Assembly (NCBI RefSeq): GCF_021347895.1
Contig: NC_067127.1
Location: 20,060,984 to 20,124,983, forward strand
Direction: 5' to 3'
DNA length: 64,000 nt
Source of the DNA: Acanthochromis polyacanthus
Lineage: Eukaryota > Chordata > Actinopteri > Pomacentridae
Part shown: positions 12,001-31,586 of the stretch, piece after piece
Layout: each line of letters begins with the position of its first letter
How positions within the stretch are numbered: position 1 is the stretch's first letter
Program-made: the position numbers and the translations under genes
Notes under the pieces: generated by a model
Databases searched by the model: none
Told to the model about the DNA's origin: nothing
The model's input: the letters and a program-made list of their open reading frames with translations, nothing else

Positions 12001-15000
12001 CAGAGGGTTAGAATGCAGGATTTGTTTCTCTGCGCTCTCTTTGTTGTATGCATATCTACATCTCCTTTGTCAGTCTCACTGGGAGCTTGTCCTCCATGTG
12101 TTTGACCCTAAAATATTACCAGAAACCACACATCAGCACTATGCAAGTGCTACTAAAAATAACAATCCATCCAAAAGCGTGTATTTAGAAGTGGTGGATG
12201 AGTTTCCTGCAAGTTGAGCAGAGTTGTAAGGCTGTGGTTAGTTTAAAACAAGCTTTTCTTTTAAATTTTATGTAGGTACAGGGAATGTAACACATTCAAT
12301 ACTGATACATGAGGACTTCAAACACATCTTTTCGAGGGCTCACGAGACTGTCACCGCTGAGAAATTATTTATAAACTTTAAATTTCTACCACTGTTTCTA
12401 TATTGCTCGGATATCTTCTCCTGAATTTCATGTCTTTGCCTGTCGTTTTTCGATGCCTAACACAATTTCTGGTGTAATTTTTTTTTACTCAAAACTGTAA
12501 TTCAAGAATTGGTGGTAGAATTCCAGTTTTCATCAATTTTCTGCAGTTTGCTGCAATTCACATTGCAGATATCTGCTTCTGAATTACAGGTATCGGTAAT
12601 GACAAATCCTAAACATGTGAATGGTAAAAGTGGCATCACTTGTCTTACAACAATGATGTGCTACATCTACAATAACAGCTATATTGGATGAATGTTGGTG
12701 TGTATATCCAAAATGTCCTTTTTGAAGAATTTAATTAGGAATATTTGCAATAGATATCCATTCTAGCTGATAAATGCTATAACATCTTGCAATATATTAG
12801 TATAAAACATGTAATCTCATTCAAAGTGGGAAGTTTTTGGCAGATTAGACGATATAAACCCCACTTACAATTGTTGATTCATGGCATAAAACATTCAAAT
12901 TTGCCACACCATCACAGGGATGTCATTCATGAAAAGCTCAAAAGCTTCACAATTTGGCATCAAAAAGTCTTTAGATGAGACTGACCATGTAGGTGTCTTC
13001 ATTCCATGCTACTAGCTATTCCTAGCTACTCAACAACTTCCTGTTTAATGGTGAAACTCAAAATGCCACCAAAGTAATGCTGTTTGATGAAACCTTTTTC
13101 ACAGTAACTGCCAATTTATGGTTTCTGCATCCTCTGTTGGACATTAGGACTGCGCCAATCTGCTATGCGGTTGGTTGGCATTTCCCTTCGAACTGAACAC
13201 ACGAGGAAGCAGCAGGCGGTTACAGATTGCGTTCCAGTGTTTGAATGTAGCACATGAACTCTGGAGAAATGCTTCCTGTGTTTGGGCTCTGTCATTGGAA
13301 AGCTTGTAAATGGTAAATGGTTGTATTTATATAGCGCTTTGATCCAAATCGCTTTACATGATACGTCACATTCACCCATTCATACACACATTCACACACT
13401 GATGGCAGGAGCTAACCACGACCAGGAGCAATTAGGGGTTAGGTGTCTTGCTCAGGGACACCTCGACATGAGCACGAGGCCGGGGGATCGAACCGCAACC
13501 CTCCGGTGGCAAGACGGCCACTCAACCCTCAACTGAGCTATGCCGCCCTACAGCTTGTACAATCAAAGCCCCTAAAAAGTCTGGCAGCAGCCACTTCAAT
13601 CACAACTCTACTGAATTGTAAAGGTGTGGACAACAAAGTATGTCTGTGTACAGTCTCTCCTTATACCAAAGATTTGTTTAAGCACCACTTGTTTTCCTGG
13701 CACTCCAGGTGACTGCTTTGTAAGTCCTGGGATGTTACATGAAGCTGTCAAATTCTGTTTGTACATACAGAAATGTTGTGGAGGGCACTGGTGAGACAAT
13801 TGGCCACATCCATACCAAAGACCCATAAAATGTAAATTTTCATAACACTTGATACAATTATGAACTTTTTTGACATCGCTAACCGCAGTCACAACTACAT
13901 TTTTTAATTTATTTTATTTTATTAATTTTTTTGGCTGTGAGTCTTAATGTATTGCCTGTTTCATGTCACTTCCTCTGTCTAACATGCACCACTAGAGAAT
14001 ACACACTTAAATCAAAGGATTTTGTTGCTTAAGGCTGGTTTCCTGTGTTCAGTAGGGGTTGCTATCACTAGTAGTCAATTTTGACTGATTTACTGACCAA
14101 ATTTTAGGTTCATCTGGTTAATCTACATGGAGCAGTTTTCTAAATATAAGGGTCCTGTAACTTTCTGCTGCCAGTAGATGGCACTATGGCTAAGATTTTA
14201 TAATGGCATGTACTTATCTTTAGGACACGACTTAGAACACATTCTGCCACACCCATACCAAAAGATATATTTCATCATTTCGGACAGATTTGGAAAGTGT
14301 CATGAGCTTTTGAGCACCTGTACCCCCTTAAAAAAATCCAACTGTTTAGATCATTGCTATCATTATTTTTATTGACTGTTTATCACAAAATTGTTCACAC
14401 AGAGACATAGGCAGAGTGGAACGGCTCCAGTGAATTAGCAGAGCTGTATTTAGAAGGTGAGGTACGAGACAGAATTGAAGGTTTAATAAACACAGCAGTG
14501 TTATACAAGCATTCCCAGTGTGGCCATTAGGCAGAAAAGATCCCAATAATCCACTTTTAGGTGTTAACGTGATGATAATGTGGTGCACCTGGAATTTTTT
14601 ATGATGACATGCACCTTCTAGAGCACCATAACATCTTTCTAAAGTCAGATTACCTTAAACAACCTGCCCTAACTGACAAACACGTCTCTCTAGCCAAAGT
14701 GTGCAAACACTAAACAAGAAGCACAGCCATGTCCACACATCAAGACAATAACCGCTTTCACAGAGGCTAAGGCGACACTAACAGCTAGTTGCTAAGTAAG
14801 AGAAAGTCATACATTAACCTGAAACGGTGTCTGGAAAATCATAAGATATAATATTTTAAGACCTGGACCTTAGTAGGCAATAAAAGCGATAGAATAGAAA
14901 AAGATTAACAAAAAGAAGAAGAAGCGCGTATGGAACTGAAGGAGACAAACTGCTACAACATGCTAATAAATAAACTGTAATGATATTGGGTCCAGATATC

Positions 15001-18000
15001 ATCTGCAATTAAAAAAAGAAGAAGAAATATCGGTTGATCCCCAAGAATAATAGTCACTACAGATATAAGAAAAAAAATCAAGAGCAGGAACAAACACAGT
15101 TGTTTTAAAAGGTTCCTTGCACTGGGCAATGTGTAATGGCTTGCATTGGCCCCTCACAGCTAGAAGGTCCTGGGTTTGAATCACGGCTGTAGTGTATGTG
15201 CTCATCCTCTGCCTGCATCAGATGCTCCAGCCTCCTCCCACATTGTTAAGATAACCATCCATCCATTATCTATACACCACTAATCCTCATTAGGGCAAAG
15301 GCAGGCGACATCCCGGACAGGTCACCAGTCTATCGCAGAATTACACATAGAGACAAACAATCACACTCATATTCACACCTACAGACAGTTTAGAATCATC
15401 AATTAACCTTAGCATGTTTTGGGACTAAGGGAGGAAGCCGGAGTACTTGGAGAAAACCTACACATGCACAGGGAGAACATGCAAACTACATGTAGAAGGA
15501 TCCCAAGAAGGCAGGGCATGAACCAGGGATCTTCTACCTGCAAGGAGACAGAGCTAACCACCGACCCACTGTGCAGCCCATTGTTCAGACACATTTAGGT
15601 TGACTGATTTTCTAATTCTGTAGGCGTGAGTGTGTATCTGTCTTTCTGTGTTGTCTTTGTAAAGGACCGAGTTCTTCACTGGCTTAGTAAGTTTTTTGTT
15701 GCCTGATAAGTGAAACAATCCATTTTACTGTAACCGTGTTTCAAAGAAGAAATGATCTATAGCTGATTACTTTAAAACACATAGTGAGCAGAGAGAAGGG
15801 CGTTGGTGGAGAGAGAGAGGTCCATCTCAGACACACCTAGTGAAAAAGAGTGCAGGTGCAGGCAAAAGATACCGACTGAGTCAGTTAAACAGAAAAAGAA
15901 GCCCACAGCAATCGATCACATTTGCTATAGCACAGTTGGGGCTGAAAAATTAAACAAAACTTGACAGCAATCCCAATCTTGGCTTCCTATAATTGAATGA
16001 TCAAGATCGTCTGGGATGTCGATGTTTAAAATGTGTTTTGCTCATAGAAAACAGCCCATGTAGACAAAATAAAATACATTGCCGCAGGCGCGCTTGCTTT
16101 TATGAAAACACACAGGAAGGAAGCAGGACGATGGTGAGCACACTCGATTTAACTCGTTTTCTGTAGAAACCAGGGATCGGATCGGGACTAAATCATGTGC
16201 TGGTGCGACCAACTGAGAAATGTGACAGCATCCAGTGCTACCACTGAAAAGGTTAGTCTGGAGCCCTGCGCTAAAGCAGGTAAAGCAGCTGGGATAAGCT
16301 CCCTGCTGGAGAAGGCGGGATGTAGACAAGGCATGGATGATAAACGGAACAGCTCCAAGACAGTCCCCTAAAAAAAGATTCTGGCTGTTAAAACACCAGT
16401 GAATCCAAAACACAGAATTCAATGTACCATCATATAAACATCAACAACTAAAGCTGCATTTTGAGAGACTTAATATTTCCTTTTTATGGTATGGTTAAGA
16501 GTATAAAGACTTCCAGTGTTCTTGGAGGGAACCTCATTAACATCACTCAAATTCTGACCACTTCAGATGCACACTGGTCATGCCTAATTGTGATGAATGT
16601 GTGGGACCAGTACGGCATAAAATAAACAACATGCCATCTAAAGCAATGCAGTATACAAATTAGAAAAATGCATAAATGAATTTATTGCTATTTTGTATGG
16701 TGGGAAAGTCTCCCATCACCCTGTGTCAGGTCACTGTAAAAACATGATCAGCACTCAGTCCACCGTAATGGTACACAGCATAACAACATCCAGGATTAAC
16801 TGGTGCATGTCAAGTGTTACGACACAGAACACATAGAACAATGTCATCTAAATGTAATACTAACAGCTACTAACTCATCAGTATAGCACAGTATATCCAA
16901 AAATATGTTGAGGGTAATTGGTGATTCTAAATTGTCCATAGGTGTGAATGTGATTGTTTGTCCCAATATGTAGTCGTGTGATAGACTGGTGACCTGCTCA
17001 AGATGTATCCTGCCTTCAACCTAACTCAACTGGGATAGACTCCAGTCCCCCAATGACTCTAATGAGGATTAAGTAGTGTATAGATAATGGATGGATGGAT
17101 GATCAGTATACTCCTGTTTGCTGGGCTTGCGGAAGGTATAAGTATGCATTAATATAGCAACTTTTAACATTTGCTGAGGCTCTACAAAGTGCTTTACTTT
17201 GCTGTTTTCATTCACTCATTTACACACACATGCACGTACACACACACTAATGGTAGCAAGGCAGTCATAGAAGGTAAGAACCTGACATGCAAACATCTGC
17301 TTTAGGAGGCAGCTTCAGGCTCAGTGTTTGCCAATAAAGCCTCAGCACATAGAGGTAAACCACCAGCCTTGTGTTTAGTGGGCGACCTGCTGCCACACAA
17401 GGCGACACAACTGGAGTTACTTCAGACAGAGACGACACCAACACATTTACTTTAGGTTTCTGAAAATTGTGAAAATAACAGCACATTACTTGTGATGTTG
17501 ATTGAGTCGTTGAGCCTGACCTTTACGGTAGCTATAACTGGATCACGTGATAATATTCTGACTGAAGGAAGACGTACAAGAAGATCTGTTCACAAATGTC
17601 CCGATACCTTCACAAACCTTTATAGCAACATTTGTGGCATCACTTAACGCCTCACAGCTTTTCGTCTGTTACAACGACACACTATGAAATCACACACGTT
17701 TAAAATGTCCTTCTATCTCATCCGACACACTCAACTGAGCCTCTTCTAGACTTCCCAAGTCACAACTGGGCTTATTATTGAATAAAATGTGCTTTTCCAA
17801 GGGACACTAAGTTCGTAATATCGTAATACCGTTGTGTAGAATCAGTACATCTCACAGTGTGTTGACGCCGGAAAAACAACAAGAGTGCTGCGGAAGCACC
17901 GAGATAAACGTTGACCGCCATGACAGGAGAATAAGCAGAGTCTCTCACCGAGTCCACTTCCATCAGGTTGAGCTGGGAGGAGGCTGAGACCAGGCTGCGG

Positions 18001-18020
18001 GTGTCCGGGGACTGGGACAT
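5963..18020 (-). CDS. vps8: VPS8, CORVET complex subunit (amino-terminal part, gene continues off the left edge)
   Basis: Six minus-strand coding exons, in translation order, are 17949-18020, 11908-11976, 7959-8089, 7204-7300, 6741-6773 and 5963-6017. They encode about 152 residues matching the start of vertebrate VPS8 as remembered: the acidic segment KEFDIPQVDTPPTLESIL, the serine-rich SSDSGDP region, HGSVLRHSLLKGISAQIVSA, DKVDAGLPTAI and VIAVGTSHGLALVF. The last segment begins the WD40 beta-propeller. VPS8 is the CORVET-specific subunit that binds Rab5 and tethers early endosomes. The start ATG at 18020 has a purine at -3. Phases agree at every junction. Intron 3 seems to use a GC donor. 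The rest of the roughly 1,400-residue protein, including its carboxy-terminal RING-like domain, lies outside the window. Confidence 0.9.
6741..6773 (-). CDS. vps8: vps8 coding exon 5 (33-base microexon)
   Basis: It encodes exactly DKVDAGLPTAI, conserved in VPS8. It has a CACTCAG acceptor and ATA|GTGAGT donor and is phase 0 on both sides, so skipping would preserve frame. Confidence 0.85.
7204..7300 (-). CDS. vps8: vps8 coding exon 4
   Basis: It encodes HGSVLRHSLLKGISAQIVSA, near-identical to the remembered vertebrate VPS8 sequence. The acceptor is ACATGAAG with a weak pyrimidine tract; the donor is GCT|GTAAGG. The length of 97 bases restores phase after the preceding two-base overhang. Confidence 0.85.
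7959..8089 (-). CDS. vps8: vps8 coding exon 3
   Basis: It encodes EDEEEPFVLED followed by a serine-rich stretch ending in GDPAHLKR, parallel to the acidic region of human VPS8. The acceptor is TGTTGCAG. The conserved frame requires the exon to end CG|GCATGA, a GC donor. A GT donor about 23 bases upstream exists but would remove conserved residues. Confidence 0.8.
8433..8690 (+). mobile_element. hAT-like MITE fragment
   Basis: It shares the block TTTGATCTCAA...GTAAA.TCACAGCATAATAA with copies near 23958 and 24409. The start resembles the GTGTCAAACTCATTTTAGTTC end of hAT-like repeats. Only the left half is clear. Confidence 0.5.
9283..9653 (+). repeat. tRNA-derived SINE, full-length copy with target duplication
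   Basis: The tRNA-like head has a box-A-like TAGTGGTTAGCACTT and a box-B-like GGTTCAAATCC, the internal Pol III promoter. The conserved body runs to a GGATGGAT tail. A TATCATTAGG duplication flanks the element on both sides, showing it inserted as a unit. This is the best-preserved copy of the most abundant repeat family in the window. Confidence 0.85.
9881..10440 (-). mobile_element. PIF/Harbinger transposase relic
   Basis: The minus strand encodes LGSIDGKQVQIKAPQRS, matching the AIDGKHVxIKAP signature around the first catalytic aspartate of Harbinger nucleases. Upstream residues resemble the preceding IPE..QWK-type region but contain a stop and frame breaks, so the copy is inactive. No terminal repeats were identified. 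Confidence 0.6.
11908..11976 (-). CDS. vps8: vps8 coding exon 2
   Basis: It encodes 23 residues containing KEFDIPQVDTPPTLESIL, a highly conserved VPS8 amino-terminal block. The acceptor is TTCTCAG and the donor GAG|GTCAAG, both phase 0. Confidence 0.9.
13308..13550 (-). repeat. Second tRNA-derived SINE family, copy 1
   Basis: Read on the minus strand it starts GGGCGGCATAGCTCAG, a tRNA-like head with box A, followed by a box-B-like GGTTCGATCCCC. The body ends in TATATAAATACAACCATTTA. It is related to the copy at 20363. Confidence 0.75.
15255..15579 (-). repeat. tRNA-derived SINE copy, reverse orientation
   Basis: It runs from CCATCCATCCATTATCTATA at the left to CTGTGCAGCCC at the right, the reverse of the 9283 copy. 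A CATTGTT-like short duplication flanks it. It is moderately diverged. Confidence 0.75.
16078..16190 (+). other. Block similar to the 5' UTR of the Zic gene
   Basis: About 50 bases (ATGAAAACACACAGGAAGGA and flanks) nearly match 22438-22500 just upstream of the Zic start codon. After a diverged part, a shared GGATCGGGAC follows at the same spacing. There is no intact downstream coding sequence, so it is either a decayed partial duplicate of the Zic first exon or a duplicated regulatory block. Confidence 0.55.
16893..17101 (+). repeat. tRNA-derived SINE, 5'-truncated copy
   Basis: It contains the body from CCAAAAATATGTTGAGG to the GGATGGATGG tail; the tRNA head is missing. It is more diverged than the 9283 copy. 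Confidence 0.7.
17949..18020 (-). CDS. vps8: vps8 coding exon 1
   Basis: It encodes 24 residues beginning MSQSPDTRSLVSASSQ and ends in phase 0 at TCG|GTGAGA. The GC-rich flank to 18120 is the likely 5' UTR and promoter. Confidence 0.75.
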
Positions 18021-18474
18021 TTCTGTGTTTTAATGCACAGACTGTGCAGTATTTCGCAGACCATACGCGCATCCACAACGGTTCCCCAGGCAGGAACCAC
18101 ATTTACTACAGGTTCCGGTCAAAAATTTCCAGAATAAAGTTCAGCAACATGTCGGTCTCACTTAACTAGCCCATTCTGTAGTACAGAAACATATTGAATC
18201 GTCAAAGCCAAAGCAACATTTGAGTAGTATATCTAAAAGCAAAGTCATGGCACTACCCTAAATACTGCAAAATTGTAAAATGGTAAGACATGAATGTGTT
18301 ATTTTTAAATTAACATTTATAATAGGCCAATACTACATATTTGTGTTGGAATCAGCTTTATGGAATTTACAACATACAAGTATTGTGACTGTTGGTGTCA
18401 CCCTAGGAATAAGGAAAAGAGCATAATAACATAACTATAGCTATATATAACTATTTATATATTTTATATCTATG

Positions 18475-18478
<4 letters not shown>

Positions 18479-18523
<45 letters not shown>
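18479..18523. repeat. (TA)n microsatellite
   Basis: An uninterrupted run of about 22 TA units. Confidence 0.95.
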
Positions 18524-18526
<3 letters not shown>

Positions 18527-18959
18527 CATTTCAGTGCCTAGTGCACGTCAAAAAATGCAGCTGATTACATAATACTGCATGTCCTATTTAAAATAGTAGC
18601 ACTTTAGGGTAGGTTTCACCCAGTCAGTATTTATTATTGTTGTTGTTTTTGTTTTACTACATTGCTTTTTTTTTTTTTTTTACGTCTGTAAACCTCTGTG
18701 TTTTTCTTTCATGTGTGGGACAACGAATAGAAATTAGCCTTGTGCTAAATCCGGCGTATTCACTGCAACCTTGTGTAAACTGTTATGAGATTGTATGTTC
18801 ATTAATATGCACTGTCCAGTCCAAATAAATTAATTAATTAAAATAAAATTAACAGAATATTTTACATGTTTAGGCTTCATTGTATTCCTAGGGTATGTAA
18901 GAGGCCATAAGCAGCACTGGACATGTAATGGCCTAGAGTGGTTTTCTGCTTACTTACAA

Positions 18960-19560
18960 GCCGTTGCACAAACTCAGAAGTCATCAGCTCTCACATAATG
19001 CCTAAAACTAAATAATTATGTGAAGCCATTTTGTCACTGCTGGAAATTTACACGAGTGAGAGACAGGTAGCGAAAAAACTGAAGATCTCCATGACAGCCG
19101 TTCATTACACCAAGAAAAAACAAACCAAATATGGTACTACAAAACTGCTAGCTGGTCGAGGCAGTAAACGTCTTTCTACCCCACGAGATGACTGTGTACT
19201 CATCTATTCCGGAGTGAAGGATTGCTTGTATGTTATGATCCCACAGAAGAGCTACTGAAAACCCTAATGCTCGCTATGATATGAAGGTACCAAATACAGA
19301 GTGCATTGCAGCTTGCTGTGCATAAGACTGGGTAGCTGCAGACTGATCAGAGTGTCAAATCAGATCCCTGTCCACCGCGGAAAGCAACAATGGTCACATG
19401 AGTAGGGGAGTTTGACAATGCAGCAAAGGACAAAGGTGGCCTCGTCTGGGAAGTTACATTTTCTTTTAAATTGTGTGGCCAGAGAGGGAGACCTAAAGGA
19501 AACCTCGGGAGGAGATGCAGCAGGATACACAATGGAAAGAAGGCAAGTCAGTGTGATGCC
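18960..19560 (+). mobile_element. Tc1-like transposase amino-terminal relic
   Basis: From 19031 the frame encodes a helix-turn-helix-like segment (RQVAKKLKISMTAVHYTKKK) and a GRGSKRLSTPRDD linker, typical of Tc1 DNA-binding domains. The downstream catalytic part is unrecognisable and no terminal repeats were seen. Confidence 0.65.
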
Positions 19561-19609
19561 CTAGGAAATATCCAGCTGGAAAACCTTTCATTCACATAGG
19601 TTTTACCTT

Positions 19610-19728
19610 ATGTAGCCCTGCAACAGACTGGCGACCTGTCCTGGGTGTCCCCTGCCTTCGCCTGAATCAGCTGGGATAGGCTCCAGCACCCCCCGCGACC
19701 CTAGTGAGGATAAAGCGGTGTATATAGA
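19610..19728 (+). repeat. tRNA-derived SINE, 3' fragment
   Basis: It matches the segment from TATGTAGCCCTG through GGATAAAGCGGTGTATA of the full-length SINE and lacks the head. Confidence 0.75.
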
Positions 19729-20246
19729 GGAGGTTTTACCTTACCTTCAGATGTTTTGCTCTGCTGACTAGCTGTGGAACTATCCACTGTAGATCTAAAC
19801 ATCTCATCCAAAACAAACACTCAGTATTACAGCTGCCTCTATGCACATCTTCATAAAGGTTTGCCAGAGTTTGTCCATCCTCAAGCCATCTCTGTTAGGA
19901 TCTTGCTCTGGCCCCTGCCCTTCTTCCCCCTTTCTTCCTCTTTTTCCTCCTTTCTTGTTTCCTGGTTTTGTCCTGACTTTTTGGTTCCCTATCTGTCACC
20001 TCTCCCTCATGTCTCTCTCTCTCCCTGCCACTCACCCTCCTGCTCTATCTGTACTCTGCCTGCTGACTACCCCAATGACTGTCAGCTGCAGTAATCACTA
20101 AACTCAGCTCACCTGTCCACCAGCTCTCCTCACTATTTAAACCCCACTCAGTCACTCAGTCTCTGCTGGATCATTGATTCACACCCCTTCAGAAACTCTG
20201 CTCACTTTTTGGACTAAAGAAAAAGTGAGCTGGCGCATATCCCACC

Positions 20247-20296
20247 TGGGGACCCTAGTGAGGATAAAGCGGTGTATAGAGAATGGATGGATGGAA
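20247..20296 (+). repeat. tRNA-derived SINE, terminal fragment
   Basis: Only the last 50 bases, GACCCTAGTGAGGATAAAGC to the GGATGGATGG tail, are present. Confidence 0.7.
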
Positions 20297-20362
20297 CTTC
20301 TGCTGTCACCCAAATACAGTAGTATGATCCTCTCATGTGTTTTTTTTAAAAAAGATTTTTAA

Positions 20363-20588
20363 ATGGTTGTATTTATATATCACTTTACATGATACATCGC
20401 TTTCACCCATTCACACACTGATGACAGGAGCTGCCATGCAAGGTGCTAACCACAACCCACCAGGAGCAATTAGGGGTTAGGTGTCTTGCTCAGGGACACT
20501 TCAACATGAGCACGACGGGCCGGGGGAATCATACCGCAACTCTCCAGTTGCGAGATGGCCACTCTACCCACTGAGCTATGCCGCCCGT
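20363..20588 (-). repeat. Second tRNA-derived SINE family, copy 2
   Basis: It is the same family and orientation as 13308-13550. On the minus strand it begins GGGCGGCATAGCTCAGTGGG, a clear tRNA-like box A. Confidence 0.8.
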
Positions 20589-20782
20589 TTTTATTTACCA
20601 TTTGTATACATAAACAGACAGTTTAGGCACATAGGGAAGTCAAGTTAAAGAACACACAACTGTCAAAAATAGAATTCAAAAAAGACACTCAACAAGAGTG
20701 ATATAAAGGATAAATACAACAAAAGAAGAGAACCAGATGCTGCAGCCGAGGTACAAAAATGCTTCGGTTGTCAATAGATAGT

Positions 20783-20923
<141 letters not shown>

Positions 20924-20925
20924 TT

Positions 20926-21183
20926 TTCTATACCGGTGGGGACTTACCATTGACTCCCATTCATATCTAACTCCTAACCCTTACCCTAACCCTAACCTTA
21001 ACCATCACCAAATCAATGCCTAACCCTAAACAAACGTTTTTGCACTTTTACATTTTTTATTAACAACAATATGGCCAAGAAAACGATGTTGCCACCCGTG
21101 GGGACCTCATTTTAGGTCCCCACCGTAAGACAAGTCCCCACCTTTATAGCAAATAGTCAGGTCAAAGTCCCCACCGGTATAGC
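20926..21183. mobile_element. Short palindromic element with CTATACCGGTGGGGAC ends
   Basis: The left end CTATACCGGTGGGGAC is mirrored by GTCCCCACCGGTATAG at the right. A second internal inverted pair (GTGGGGACCT and AGGTCCCCAC) lies at 21098-21124. The interior contains CCCTAACCCTAACC-type runs. It lies between two CA repeats. Non-coding. Confidence 0.65.
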
Positions 21184-21189
21184 AGAAAC

Positions 21190-21683
<494 letters not shown>

Positions 21684-22437
21684 TCTATATGTAGACATGC
21701 AAGTTTGGACACACCTCATTCAGTGGTTTTTATTTTAATATTTTATACATAACAGATTAATACTGAAGACATATAAAAGAATACATATGGAATTATGTTG
21801 CAAACAAAAAGTGTTGATTTTCAGTATTAATCTACAATGTAGAAAACAATACAAATAGATAAAAAGCATTGAATGAGAATGTGTACTTTTTTCCTCACAG
21901 AGGATACAGCACAAAGATTATGCTTTTGGATCAAAGAATTTTGCTTGAAGGACTGAGGAATCGTAATGAGTTTTATTGTCTATTTTTATTTTTTTGTGAC
22001 AACAGCAGTAAAATCTGGTGGCAAGCCTTTATTTTCACTGAGGGAAAATCTGATCACCAAACAAGGAATGATTGAAAAAAAGAGTGTGCCATTAGGCTAA
22101 TTCGTTACAAAAATACTCCTCTTTACATGCTATTTACAGATGTGTGTGTGTTTTTTTTAAATCGTTCTGTTTCTTCGACAAACTTATAAATACTGTGGGA
22201 AAGCTTCTGGACTGAAGGCGGATCTGTGTAATCCCGTGTTCTGCAACTTCTCCGCTGAAAACAAGAGAAGGAAAGAGGACCGGAGTGAGGAAGGAAAGGA
22301 GACAAAGACGCTGTCAGACTGGTGTTGGGTCGCGGCCTGCTGTATTCCTTCGACTCCGTTCACCTCCATTCACAGTAAATAAAAGCATGGAGGATCTGAC
22401 TCTCGGGATCTAACGCCGAGCAGCGGGGGGTAAAGAC

Positions 22438-29401
<6,964 letters not shown>

Positions 29402-30014
29402 GATGAAGGGACTGGTGAACTGGGACATAAAGAACAAATCTCATGCTGTCCGACCCAGGTCAGGCAGTACAAGCAGTTGAATAGTTCAACATCTGTGGCC
29501 CTTGGTGAAGGCTGCGATCAGAGAGGATTTTTTTCTGCATCTCACATAAAAAAAAAACTCCGAGATTGTCACTATGTGTGGACCAAAAGCAGTGGAATGC
29601 AATTATGACAGAAAGGACAAAAGGAATTTTGTCATTATGGTTATGAAACATAATGTTTTACAGAAAACTGAAAGTTATCAGCATTAACTAGCTAACCTGA
29701 ACAAACAAAGGAGTAAACTTTGTACAACCGGACCAGAGGATTTTTTGGTTACTCCACTGCTTGCCGTTAAAGAATATGTACAGGGTGTGTGTACCTGACA
29801 TGACAGATTATTGTCTAATTTAAGGGCTCCACCTTGGTAAAGCACTATCAAGGGCTAAATCAGCACTGACGAAAAGAAGTTAATGTTGAAGCTTCAAACA
29901 GCAAAGGGGAGCGTAACTTTTAAGGTCTCAGTTTGCTTTAAACAAACTAATTTGCACAATGTTTGAAAGTTGCAAAAAGCAGCTGATTCTGCTGTCAAAA
30001 ATTGAGGTCTGCAT

Positions 30015-30150
30015 TAGGGCTGGACCCGAATATTCGGATATTCGGTCATGACGGTGGTATCTGGATATTAACTGTCTGACATTATGGAGTGGACCGGACC
30101 GAATATTCGAATATCCATCATTAATAGGGGCCAAATATCCGAAGCCCAGA
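30015..30150. mobile_element. Decayed hAT-like MITE with ATTCG palindromes
   Basis: It begins TAGGGCTGGACCCGAATATT and has facing ATTCGGATATTCGG and GAATATTCGAATATCC arms. The right end has decayed. Confidence 0.45.
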
Positions 30151-30721
30151 AACTGCTATTCAGGCCAGCCCAGTCTACATACTGTTACATGATCAGACTA
30201 GCACTTGCTTGAAAGCAAACTGAGGCCTTTTGTAACAAACCATCGATACTCATTGGAACTTGCTCAAAAGTGTTTACAGCAAAAAGTGATCACAGTCTAA
30301 TCCAACGCAGCAGCAAGCAGTTAAACTCCAGTTAAGAGAGAATGGGTCTGATCCTTCCTTGTGCTGATCAAGAGTCTCCTTAACTTCTTCAGGGGGTCTA
30401 TCAGTGGGTTCATTGCATACATCTGTTCTTACTCCAGTCACAATTGAGTCATCACCTTAAGCTTTCAAAATATCAGCACACATCTCATATACATGTTGTT
30501 TTAACAAGGCGAAGTGGCATCTTGGATTTGAATATCGAGTCAAAATGAGCATCCTCCATCCATGAATGAATGGAACAAGCTGAATTGTTGAAGATTGTGG
30601 CATGGCTTGAAAATTGTTTTTTAAAAAAAGCAAGTCAAACCAATGCTCAGCCATCCACTGGTAGTTAATTTCAAATTGGATTCAAACCTCTGATACAAGG
30701 AAGTCTAATATTTTTTCCTGT

Positions 30722-30914
30722 TAAGTAGGCTGGCAACTCTACATTGCCAGCGTGTGTGTGTGTGTGACTGGTTGTCTGTTACTGTGTGTGTCAGCTCTAT
30801 GAATAACCTGTGACCTGTCAAAGTTGTATTCCACCTCTCACCCAATTTCAGCAGTGATAGCCTCCAATTCTCTGTGACCCTCAAAGATTACCCAGGCATT
30901 GCTGATGGATGGAT
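30722..30914 (+). repeat. Degraded tRNA-derived SINE body
   Basis: Remnants of the GTGACCTGTC...CCACCTC and GATGGATGG tail are present; the head is lost. Confidence 0.4.
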
Positions 30915-31284
30915 GTTTGTTCTCTATTCTAAATAAATTTGGCTAAATAGGGGATTTCTCTAGAACCTTTTTAGTCGCCATGTTACCAAGCTATTTACTT
31001 TGTCATTACGTTGTTATTTCTGATAGGAATGATGGACATAACTGCAAAATAACACTCAAAACTTGTGTTTACTTTTAATTAGTAGAAGGTGTTTTATAAT
31101 TGTGTCTCAATTAAATGCAGGGTCGCTGATGGGCAAAATGCTTGAGGGAGCAATTACTGAGGAAATCTAAAGCACAGCGATAAAGTGGACTTTCATCAGT
31201 GCAGAACAAGATTGCGTGCAATGACAGAATTGTAGCATTGAAGTTTTAGATCTCCGAAACCAATTATTCACATGGTTGGAACTG

Positions 31285-31480
31285 TGGTTAGCCCTGCCGT
31301 TTCACATCCTCAAGCTAGGGCCTTTCTGTATGCAGTTTGTATGCTCTGTCTATGTCTGCATGGGTTTCTACCACAGTCCAAACACATGCCAGGGTGATAA
31401 ACTTAAAACTATACCTATGTCAGTGTAGGTGTGATGGCTGTTTGCCCATACATGTTTACCCTGTACTAAACTGAGAACTT
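31285..31480 (+). repeat. Degraded tRNA-derived SINE
   Basis: It has GTGGTTAGCCCTGCCGTTT as a decayed box A region, then GGGCCTTTCTGTATGCAGTT and CCACAGTCCAAACACATG body segments. Confidence 0.45.
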
Positions 31481-31586
31481 ATTTGGGTGTGCTATGCCTC
31501 CTACACACGTCAATCCACAAAATTTTTAGAAAGTTCACGCCAGACCGTCCCATATTTGTCTGATTTATTTTTTCTGTTCAAACACA

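Larger units (their letters stand above)
11977..17948. other. vps8 intron 1
   Basis: The 6 kb first intron carries SINE copies at 13308, 15255, 16893 and perhaps 17150, and a 115-base block at 16078-16190 that resembles the Zic 5' region. Remaining stretches (12000-13300, 13560-15240, 15590-16070) show no gene or repeat that I recognise. Confidence 0.5.

Noticed and set aside
16042..16422. A 126-codon minus-strand frame
   Set aside because: It overlaps the Zic-leader-like block and shows no protein-family feature; the similarity is on the plus strand and non-coding.
19774..20101. Two overlapping plus-strand frames of about 100 codons
   Set aside because: They are Ser/Pro/Leu-rich translations of a CT-rich stretch, without motifs.
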